The notes beneath the pieces are model-generated. The model was given only the letters and a program-made list of their open reading frames with translations, had not been told where the DNA came from and ran no database searches. Position numbers and translations under genes: made by a program. Shown piece by piece: positions 22,441 to 31,758 of a stretch of DNA of 63,747 nucleotides. Numbering within the stretch: position 1 is the stretch's first letter; the number at the start of each line of letters is the position of its first letter. Origin of the DNA: Porogramme epimiltina (lineage: Eukaryota > Basidiomycota > Agaricomycetes > Polyporales > Polyporaceae); assembly GCA_900155495.1 (NCBI GenBank), contig FTLJ01000065.1:1-63747 (forward strand), given 5' to 3'.

Positions 22441-23432
22441 ACTGGCCGTCTTCCGATTTGTTGCGTCTTCACGCTGCTATGGGACCCAGAGTAGTTTGCT
22501 TCACTTTGAGAGGGCACTCAGTAAGGACGATACAACTGGTAGATGCGAAATACTGTAAATAGTTTCATTCTATCATTCTATATCGTCTACGTCGTCATCG
22601 AATGCTCGTCACACCATGCCCATTAATATTCACGCGATTTGTCAAAGTGTCATCTAGGTAGAGTGCAGCCAGTAATATTAAACACTATGCATTCACGGAG
22701 ACATAAGGGTGCACTCACTATTGATTAGCACTGTTATCCTGCATTCTACTAGTCGAAGAAAGCTGCCCGAAACCTTCGGAAGCCTCTTCCGCATCCCTGC
22801 AATGCACCTGACGAGAGTTCGCCTCTGCGACCGAGGCTTGAGAGGAAGTACGGTGTGATTGATAGTTGAACGCGGCCGGGTCCTTGTCAAGAGGTGTGGG
22901 GAAGGCGAGGGAGGGCATCTGTGCGCAGTGACGACCACAACGTGCGCACCTCCGGTCCGGAAAGCCCATGATCCACATAGTCAACGCGAGTTGCAAGAGT
23001 CACTCAGTACACAGCTCAAAGTACTATGTGGAGGTGAGCCATGCATGGTTGAGGGGACAAGGAGTCCCGGCCGGGGACCGGGGTACGGGGTCGCCCAGGC
23101 CAATGTAGTTGAGATGGTCGTCGTGTCCGGAGAGGGCCATAGGAGCTTGAACTAGTCTTTAGTGGTGCCATATGAAGACGGAAAGCGACGGAAAGCGAGG
23201 TGTGTGGTAATCAGGGTAGACAGAGAGATGAGCAAAGGGTGCGGAACAGATATCACAGCCTGGAAGAGCTGGTCGGTCCAGCGAACTTCGAAGGAGCGCT
23301 CGACTACGAGGTCACGTGAGCATCTGTACTCGGAGCCGTCCGCATTGAGAGCCTTGTTCAGGCCATTTCTTGCGCTATTACCCGTCGCAATGATATCTTT
23401 CTCCCTCTCTGTCCTCCTTTCCACCGCCCAAA

Positions 23433-24794
23433 ATGTCGGATGACTCTCGACCGCCAAAGCGTCCACGCACGTCGGACTCCCCCGAACAATCCGAAGGAGC
23501 GCCTCAGGACTACCCTTCGCCGTTGTCCGAGTCGTCAAACAGCGACCTCGCCCGCCACGAGGAGGTCTGGTTCGACGATGGCAACATCGTCCTCGTCGCT
23601 GGTAATACCGCGTTCCGCGTGTATCGTGGTTTGCTCGCCGCCCAGTCCACAATCTTCTCCGATATGCTCGAGGCCTCAAATCCCGTGGACGGCGAAACTT
23701 TCGAGGGCTGCCCAGTCGTCCGGCTCTCCGATTCCGCGCAAGATCTCGCGCATCTTCTCAAGACACTCCTCCCCAAAGACAACATGTCGTGAGTGGCTTC
23801 TACGTTCTCCCCCCTTCCAAGTGTACCCACCCTTCCAAGTGTGGGCAAGAACTCCCCCCCTCTGTCCCCCAACGGACTCTTCGCCGTTGTCCGCCTCGCC
23901 CACAAGTATGGTATTGTGAGCGTGGAGCGTCGAGGCCTAGAAATGGTTCGACAACAGTACAGTTTGGACCTGACCACCTGGCTCAAGAGGTCCGGATTCG
24001 ACTTCCTCCCTCGCGTCCATGCAATCGGCGCGATCAACCTCGCCCGGCTCACTGATACGCCGTCAATCCTCCCTGTGGCCATGTTACGTTGCGCCAACCG
24101 CGGGGGATCCATCATGGAGGGTTGGGTGCGCGAAGACGGGAGTGTGGTGCACCTTTCCGCGGAAGACCTCAAGCGAGTCATCGAAGGACGCGACGCTCTG
24201 GCCCGCCGCGGAACGCAAGAACTCCTGGAGCTTCTTGGCGGCATCCCCGAGAGCGATTGCTTCGAGCCGAGCTCGTGCAGAGAAAGTCTTTGTTATGCCT
24301 TGGCAACCCTTGACGTAGATGCCGTCCAGGGCTCTGCGAATATCTTCTTGGGCTATCAGGACGTCGTCGACAAGCTCCTCGTCCAAGCTTGGTGCGACAT
24401 TTGTGCCCAGGACATCAAGGAGTATGCGAGCGAGCAGCAGAAGCAGATGTGGTCCGATCTTCCTAAGATGTTTGGTCTTCAGATCCGCCACTGGCCTGTG
24501 TTGTCACCTCAGGTGTGTCTCGTTCGGCCCGTTTCCGGGACTTTTCCCTCAGACCTCTTCCCTAGCTCATTTAGTCCATACAGCTCCCTGTCTCTCTTGC
24601 GCTGTTGTAGGCACCGATCATGGCACCCCACTCGTACCCCGCCGGTGAGTACAGAGCATTTCCTGCGTACTTCCGCACCAGTCCGTCCAACGTGTCCTGA
24701 AGCTTCTCGTTCTGTGAGACTCGTGCGCTCGAGCAAACCCGCGTGCGCCTCGCGCATACCTACGCTCACTACCCCGTCGCATCCCTGGCGATAG
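23433..24794 (+). CDS. BTB/POZ domain protein with stop-loss extension (BTB-5, unit C)
   Basis: Two exons, 23433..23788 and 23840..24794, 436 aa; 51-nt phase-2 intron. The first 118 residues match BTB-4 closely (KRPRTSDSPEQSEGAP, then VWFDDGNIVLVAGNTAF). Exon 2 has SVGKNSPPLSPNGLFAVVRL, GAINLARLTDTPSILPVAML, WCDICAQDIKEYASEQQKQ and WSDLPKMFGL. At 24480 the T of the ancestral TAG stop is C, so the frame runs 104 codons further into what is 3' flanking sequence in units A and B, ending with TGA at 24792-24794. The added tail is Ser/Pro/Arg-rich with no domain. Alternatively CAG-GTGTGT at about 24512 is used as a donor and part of the tail is spliced out. The BTB part should be intact either way. 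Confidence 0.82.
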
Positions 24795-25167
24795 CCCCCC
24801 AATTGACTCGTATGAATATGTCGCCCCCTTACTCATTAACACACTACCTGTACGCCGAAAGCCCCTCAGTCGCGCTAGAGCAGTAGTTCCCTCTTCTAAT
24901 GCGTTCGTCATGAACATGTACCTTAGCTCCAAGTGGTCGACTCCAGCCGACCCGGGGAGGTCGGTGGGCGTGACGTGTTCCCTTTCACCTTGCATTCACC
25001 CTGTGAACCTTCTTCCTCTCTTATCACGCCTAGCCAAGTAATCCACTTATCTCTGAATTGACGTCCTTTCCGAATAAACTTCTTGATCGTGATAGTCGGT
25101 CTCTATAATCTTGTGAGGAACAACGATATGAGAGCGACAAGCGGCCCTCAGGGATTGTCACCTGTGT

Positions 25168-25203
25168 GACAGGACGCGTTTTTAGCGTGACGGTACGCGT
25201 CGC
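25168..25203. promoter_or_regulatory. ACGCGT boxes upstream of BTB-6
   Basis: GACGCGTTTTT, then GCGTGACGG, then TACGCGTCG within 36 bp: two ACGCGT boxes in an imperfect inverted repeat flanking GCGTGACG. Related arrangements end units A (19610-19639) and B (22374-22425). It lies about 100 nt before the BTB-6 start. Confidence 0.4.
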
Positions 25204-25298
25204 CTTCTGCCAGCGCTTGGAGACCACGCTCCTCTTCCTTCCTCGGCCCGCTAGGGAAATCATTCCACCTTTCTTTCTACTGCGAGCTGCCCGAAACA

Positions 25299-26389
25299 AT
25301 GAACGATGAGCGCCCCGCGAAGCGGCCTCGATCCTCAGACAATGCATCCCCAAGCGACACTAGTAACCGCGAGGCTTCCGGTTCAACGCAATCTTCATCT
25401 CCAAATCCTCTCGGCCTCCAACGTCACAAAGAGCTCTGGTTCGAAGACGGAAACGTTGTTCTTGTTGCCCAAGATACCGCCTTCCGCGTCTTTCGTGGCC
25501 TGTTGGCCGAACACTCTACAGTCTTCGCGGACATGTTCGCAACCTCCAGCCCGGCGTCGGAGGAAACGCTCGATGGTTGCCCCGTTGTCCGCCTATCTGA
25601 CTCTTCTCACGATCTTGCGCACCTATTAAGGGTTGTAGTCCCTACAAAGGATACATGCTAGTGAGTGACTTCCCGTCCCCCCTATGAGCTCCAAACCGAC
25701 CCCTCTTGTCAAGTCTCTGGCGTCCTAGTTCGGGCTCCGTCAATTTCGAACAAGTATTCGCTGTCACCACCTTAGCGCACAAATATCACATGGAATCTAT
25801 CGAACACCAGGGTCTGGCTGTTTTGAAGTCTCATTTCTGCACAACATATGACTCCTGGTGTGAGGCCAGCCACTTCAACGAGCACATTGAAATTCAGGCC
25901 ATCGGCGCCGTCAACATCGCCCGACTCACCAACACCCTATCAATCCTTCCTTCTGCCTTACACGTGTGTGGCGGTTTTATCTTGGGCGCCCTGAACGGTT
26001 GGAAACGTGCCGACGGGAGCGTTGAGCGCCTCAGCGAACAAGACATCAGGTTGGCGATAGAGGGACGCGACACCCTCGCTCGTCGTGGAGATGTCGAGAT
26101 TTTCCACGTCATTATGGAGGGAAGAAGCCCCAAGTGCACAACCCGAGCAGTATGCGACTCACTCGCACGACACGACGTGCCTTGCGAGGTCCGCACAAGA
26201 CTCCTAGATAAGATTCAATTCTTCGATTTCCACGAAGGGATGGATCTCGTCGAATATGTGACGTCTCCGACGTGCGAAGCTTGCAGGGCGTCTATGGCCT
26301 CTTTCGCGGAGGAAAAATTACGGGGAATGTGGAAAGACTTGCCATCCATAATGGGTATGGAGGTCGATGAATGGGATAAGGATCTGTAG
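25299..26389 (+). CDS. BTB/POZ domain protein (BTB-6)
   Basis: Two exons, 25299..25660 and 25714..26389, 345 aa; 53-nt phase-2 intron (GTGAGT). It belongs to a second subfamily with BTB-8: ERPAKRPRSSDN at the N-terminus, LWFEDGNVVLVAQDTAF, AEHSTVFADMFATS and CPVVRLSDSSHDLAHLL in the BTB domain. Exon 2: YLWRPSSGSVNFEQVFAVTT, LAHKYHMESIEHQGL, GAVNIARLTNTLSILPSAL, GWKRADGSVERLSEQD. C-terminal Cys pair CEACRAS, then MWKDLPSIMGMEVDEWDKDL. It follows unit C directly and pairs with BTB-5 as BTB-8 pairs with BTB-7. Function unknown. Confidence 0.9.
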
Positions 26390-26776
26390 TGGAGGGTTTC
26401 GGGTGAGTGGCATCCTTAAGCTTGCATTCATGCGTCGCCTTTCAAACTGCCGCTGACTCTGTTACAGTCCACCCCATCTAGTTTCCTTGTATTTCTTACC
26501 CTCGTTAATGACCAACCTAAGCCCCCTCTCGAACCATAATAGCGCCGCGTGGGCCCAATCGCTTTTCTCGTTTATATGAATGTCCCGCCTGCGCAAGTCG
26601 TACGCGGGGAGCCACCAACCTTACTAAGACCCCAGAGGCGTAATATGAGTTAGCTGTCGTCGTGCCGGGGCCTGAACGATGCCCTACCTGATAGCATTTC
26701 TGAAATTCCATAGAGGCCGGAGAGATAGTAGACAGAAGGATGAGCAAAGGATGCCGGGGAGATACCACAGGGAAGA

Positions 26777-26802
26777 GTTGAACGTTGAACGTTGAACGTT
26801 GA
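26777..26802. repeat. 7-bp short tandem repeat
   Basis: About three and a half copies of TTGAACG in a row, upstream of BTB-7. The matching place upstream of BTB-5 has only a single GGTCGGTCC-like segment, so the expansion is private to this copy. Confidence 0.7.
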
Positions 26803-26967
26803 TGCGCGGCGGGCGCAGCGAACTTCGGAGTAGCGCTCACGATTATGAAGTTATGGGGGGAAAATTGACCTCGGAGCCGCCCGCGACTTGCGTTCAGGCC
26901 ATTTTTTGCACTCACCATGCAATGTCATTTTTCTCCCTCCCTTTCCTCACACTGGCAAACATCCCAC

Positions 26968-28023
26968 ATGTCGGATGACGCTCGACCATCAAAGCGTCCA
27001 CGCGCGTCGGGACCCGGGCGTTCCAAGAGGATGCTTCGGGCGCGCCCGTCGTCGTCGTCAAACAACGGCCTCGCCCACCACGAAGAGTTCTGGTTCGACG
27101 ACGGCAACATCGTCCTCGTCGCCGGTAATACCGCGTTCCGCGTGTATCGCGGTCTGCTTTCAGCCCATTCCACAGTCTTCTCCGACATGTTCGAGGCCTC
27201 GAGTCCCATGGACGGTGAAACTCTGGAGGGCTGCCCGGTCGTTCGGCTCTCCGACTCCGCGCAAGATCTCGCGCACCTCCTCAAGATACTCATTCCGAAA
27301 GATACTATGTGGTGAGTGGTTCCTGTGTCCTTTCTTCTCCTTCTGCGTGTACCCACACCTGCAAGTGTGTCCAAGAGATCACCCTCCCCCTCTTTCGACG
27401 AGCTCTTCGCTGTCGTTCGCCTCGCTCACAAGTATGGCATCGTGAACGTGGAGCGCCAAGGCCTCGAAGCAGTTCAAGAGATCTATGGCTCGGATGTGTC
27501 CACCTGTTTCGACCCGTCTTCCTCAGACGACTCCCGTTTCGTTGGCTATGCAATCGGCGCTGTCAACCTCGCCCGGCTCACCAATACGCCCTCGATCCTC
27601 CCTGTGGCCATGTTACGTTGTGCCTGCCTCGGAGGCTCCGTCACGGATGGTTGGCGTCGCGACGATGGGAGCGTGGAACAGCTCTCCCTGGAAGATCTCA
27701 AGCGGGTCGTCAATGGACGTGAAGCCCTCGCCCGCCGTGGAACGTTCGAACTCCTCAACCTTTTTTCTCACATTCCCGCTCGTTATTGCTGCGTTGTAGA
27801 TCTGTGCAGAGAAACTCTCAGTGTAATTATGGGATCCCTCGCATCACAACCGTGTCTGGGCTCTGCCAATATCTTCGAAGTTCATAGGAGTACCGTTGAC
27901 AGGCTCCTCAAGCAGAGTTGGTGCCATGACTGCGCGGGATTCATCCGGGGGTACGGACTCGGGCGGCAGAAGCAGATGTGGGACGCTCTCCCCGAGATGT
28001 TTGATCTCAAGATCCGAGACTAG
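26968..28023 (+). CDS. BTB/POZ domain protein (BTB-7)
   Basis: Two exons, 26968..27311 and 27366..28023, 333 aa; 54-nt phase-2 intron (GTGAGT). Member of the BTB-3/4/5 subfamily but more diverged: DARPSKRPRASGPGRSKR, FWFDDGNIVLVAGNTAF, SAHSTVFSDMFEASSP. Exon 2 starts CVSKRSPSPSFDELFAVVRL, then AHKYGIVNVERQGLEAV, GAVNLARLTNTPSILPVAML and GWRRDDGSVEQLSLED. The C-terminus has WCHDCAGFIRG and MWDALPEMFDLKIRD. The TAG used by BTB-3 and BTB-4 after DL is lost here too, but a new TAG follows four codons later. An in-frame Met 51 nt upstream (26917) is disfavoured because paralogues start at MSDD. About 240 bp before it match the promoter side of BTB-5. Confidence 0.88.
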
Positions 28024-28800
28024 CACTCGTAATCACTTTAGGTGCGTCTCGTTCTTCCTTCTTTAGAGACTTTCTCCTCCGCTGACGTCTTCCCACATAG
28101 ACTTGACTGGTGCCACTCCCTGCATTGCCCTTCTCCCGCCGGTGAGTACACAGCGTTCCGCCCGTATACCCATACCTCTCTGACCAACGTGTCCTGAAGC
28201 TACTCTTCCTGTCAAACCCCTGCGCTCGAGCATGCCCAAGTGCGTCTCGCGCATAGCTACGCTTTCATTGAAGGAAATGCCCCGCCGTCCTCCTGGACGT
28301 TAACCCCCACCACCATACCCATCAACACACTACTCGCACACTAGATGTCCGCCCGCCAGGACGACGGCGTTGAGCAGTCCTCGTGGTCCAACTTATGCCC
28401 ATGCTCGGATGCTCGGGTTACCTGACCAGGAGTTCCATGGGCGTGACGTCCTCCCTTACACAATCTCTTTCCCCCTGCATCAGTCAAGTCAACCGTGTCT
28501 TCGTTTCTGCATCTGTGCGTAGTTGTACTCCATCGCGCACAATGTCTCCAAACCACGTACAGGGGTGCAACACCTCGTTAATCAACTATGTACACCGTGA
28601 CTATAAAAGTATTTCAGACTGATATTCACGTCAGGCACGAGGTGTGCGCCGTTCTCTCACACTCAGATCACGCGCGTTGTAGTGAGCTTCCTTTGGCGCC
28701 CTTAGCTCTACTTATGTGCTGGCGGGGGCGAGAGGTAGCATGCCAAACCAAGAACTCCTGACGCCTTCGTGCTTTTCCCCCTGCCAGTGCGTCTCTTGGA

Positions 28801-29888
28801 ATGATGAACGATGACACGGAGCGCCCTGCTAAGCGACCTCGGTCCTCGGACGATGGTGCGGCACCTCCAAGCGACACCAGTCAGTCCACCTTGACGAGTC
28901 CCTCACATCCACCCGCTCTCGACCTCAAGCGTCACGAAGAGTTTTGGTTCGAAGATGGAAACGTGGTTCTTGTCGCGCAAAACACTGCGTTCCGCGTCTT
29001 TCGCAGCCTGCTGGCTGAACACTCCACGGTCTTTGCGGACATGTTCGCAACTTCTACTCCGACAACAGGAGAAACTTTCGATGGCTGTCCCGTTGTGCGC
29101 CTATCTGATTCCCCACATGAACTTACACATCTATTGAGGATCATCATTCCTACGAAGAATTCGTGCCAGTGAGTGGCCTCTTATCTCGTTCATGATCCCC
29201 GTACCGACACGTCCCTTCAAGTCTGTGGAGTCCTGAGCCTTCCACTACCTTCGAGCAAGTGTTTGCCGTGACTACTTTGGCGCACAAATATCATATGGAG
29301 TCCATCGAAAGTCAGGGCCTCGCTGTTGTGAAGTCTCATTTCTCCACGAAGCTGGACGCTTGGTACGAACGCCCCCTTTTCCGCGACTACAGTCACATCC
29401 AGGCCATCGGCGCCATCAACCTCGCCCGGCTCACCAACACACCATCCATTCTTCCTTCTGCATTCTACGCATGCACCAACTTCCTCGGCATCGTCATGAA
29501 CGGCTGGAAACGCGCAGATGGGGCTGTTGAGCGCCTCAGCGAAGACGACCTCCAGTTGGTGATCAAGGGGCGCGACGCCCTCGTCCGCCGGGGAACAGTC
29601 GAGCTTCTCCAAATCGTCACCCACGAGCGAAGCACGAGATGCGTAAACAGAGCGGAATGCGATGCGTCCGTACGAGACGACACGGCCCGCGTGCTCCGCA
29701 CAGAAATGCTCGAGCTCGAGCGAAGCTTCAACTTTGAGGAAGGGAAGACCCTGGTTGAGGCCATGGCGCCTCTGATGTGCAGAGCGTGCTGGCGGCACAT
29801 GTCATCTTCCGTGGAGAAAAGGTTGCAGGAAATGTGGAAAGACTTGCCGACTATCATGGGTGTAGCAGTCAGTGAATGGGATACATAG
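28801..29888 (+). CDS. BTB/POZ domain protein (BTB-8)
   Basis: Two exons, 28801..29168 and 29222..29888, 344 aa; 53-nt phase-2 intron. Sister of BTB-6: ERPAKRPRSSDDG, FWFEDGNVVLVAQNTAF, FRSLLAEHSTVFADMFATS. Exon 2: HLWSPEPSTTFEQVFAVTT, LAHKYHMESIESQGL, GAINLARLTNTPSILPSAF, GWKRADGAVERLSEDD, and a C-terminal CRACWRHMSSSVEKR followed by MWKDLPTIMGVAVSEWDT. Two Met codons lie at the start (28801, 28804); either may be used. Its position after BTB-7 mirrors BTB-6 after BTB-5. Function unknown. Confidence 0.9.
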
Positions 29889-31674
29889 CGGAGGGTATCA
29901 GGTGAAAGGCATCCTTACACTCCGAAGTCGTCTTTCGAGCTACCGCTGACACTGCTGCAGTACACCTCGTCTTCCCCTCAAGCCTCTCTTACCCTCGTGA
30001 GCCGCACATGATAGGATGTACGACGTCTCTAATGATAATGGTCAGTTCGAGTAGCGCGTGAGATCGTGATGGCATATGTCGCAGTCGTAGCCCATTTGCC
30101 TCCCCAAGCCGACTCGGCATCTACCAGGCCTCAACCCCCGGAGAGCTCTTCTAGGGCTCCTTGAACGTAGCCCATCACAGGCATCATAGCGCGCAGAGCA
30201 GTCGACGGGATATTCTCTCCCAATCTTGAATTCGACATCCGATATGGCCCTGAGAACGATGCTACCATCCATGCCCTAGAATCTGTTGCCACGGAGAAGA
30301 GGTGTACTAGTGGATATAGAGCTCTTGATTTGGCTTGAAGTTATTAGAGACATTACGACTCAGTACTCAGTACTCAGGACTCAGGAGGAGTCAGCAAGCG
30401 CACAGCTTGGTGGAGGTCGACTGACCAGCAGCGATCTGGTACCTCGGGCGTCTAACGTTTGTCATACATTACGTAATGCATTGCCCCAATTTGACAGCAG
30501 CTCGTCAGAGGCGCCAGGCAAAACTGAGCTGTTGACAACCACGATACTGGACCGGCGAGTCACCTGTTTGGATACTGGAAAGTTCTGGCTCCTGATACCG
30601 GGCACTTGTACAACTACTATGCAAGATATAAGCAGACCACGGACAATTTGAAGGGCCAAACCAGAAGATGCAAGTCAACAAAACCGTAACGGTAAGTTGA
30701 ACAGTACATGCTGAAACCCTCACATTGCGCTTAACTGTAGGATTACAGTAGCACTACCACAATCCATGAAAGGCTCATCGCCCGGGACAGCCGCGTAGCA
30801 TCTCCGCCGCCGCTGTCTCGGGTCCAATGTTTACATCTTGCTTACGTTTGCCTGCGACGACCGCTGTTTTGCGTTTCAGACTTTACTTCTCTACGGTACG
30901 AAAATCGACACCTCGCTTGTCGAGAACCAAAGAACCTGCTACAATCTCTGCATCAGGTCCGTTGAATACATTCACATGGGAAGATTGTGACTCATTCCAA
31001 GTTAGTCGTTTCCTCGGACCATCGCGCCCGGTGACCATCCGGATATTACCTCGATGTCGTTGCTTGCTACGAACGTCCTTGTTATTCGGATGTGGGAACA
31101 GCGGTCCTATAGCCAGGCGAATCTCGATCACTGAAGCTCAACCTGTCGGTCCAATTGACATCCGCGTATCAGTGGCGTACACGTTGAGCGTAATATTGTA
31201 CGCTTCTGTCTTCCCCGACGAGTAGGTCCCACGCACCAGACACCGGCCATTAAACCCCCTCATCGCACAAGAGAGCAAACACCGAGTGCTGCCGTAACAC
31301 GCGGAGCTGCCTCATGGGGTATTTGGTTTATTTGCAGTTGAGGCGGCGCACCAAGGGAAGTATCATCCAGGTACGTGATTATCTCGTTTGTGCTCTCACC
31401 AACAACGCTTAACATATAACCCATTCGCACTCAGAAAATTGTCCTCAGGGTCACATCCACTCCGGATGCGTGCACTCCGTGATGTGCCGGAGACCAGGGC
31501 CTCGACATTAGACGCGTTGACCGACTTGAAGCGTCTATTTTCTGGTTCCGCGAAGGCGGAGTCCGTCTTCAGGGCTTGAAAGTCAGATATTCTCAAGGTA
31601 TTTTGCGTCTTTTCTTTCTTCCCCGTCATAAATTGTGAACTCAGACCTAAATTCCCGCTTTAGTAGCACAAGCG
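29889..31674. other. Gene-free stretch between the BTB array and the P450
   Basis: About 1.8 kb. Short frames occur at 30286-30651 and 30827-31225 (plus) and 30883-31131 (minus), none with a motif I recognise. A short tandem repeat of ACTCAGT/GACTCAG type lies at about 30358-30390. The P450 promoter is at the right end. Confidence 0.45.
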
Positions 31675-31680
31675 TATAAA
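31675..31680 (+). promoter_or_regulatory. TATA box of the P450 gene
   Basis: TATAAA in a CGTATAAAGC context, 79 nt upstream of the P450 start codon; followed by a pyrimidine-rich leader. Confidence 0.55.
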
Positions 31681-31758
31681 GCTACGGCCTATCTCTGGAC
31701 ACCCCCAAACTCTACCAGCCAACTCTCCATCCTCTGGTCTTCACCGCCTCCCCGCAAG

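Larger units (their letters stand above)
22441..25215 (+). repeat. BTB tandem unit C
   Basis: Third head-to-tail copy, about 2.77 kb. Same order of landmarks as units A and B. Its ACGCGT-rich right end (25168-25203) now lies about 100 nt upstream of BTB-6, so it may serve as promoter sequence there. Confidence 0.82.
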
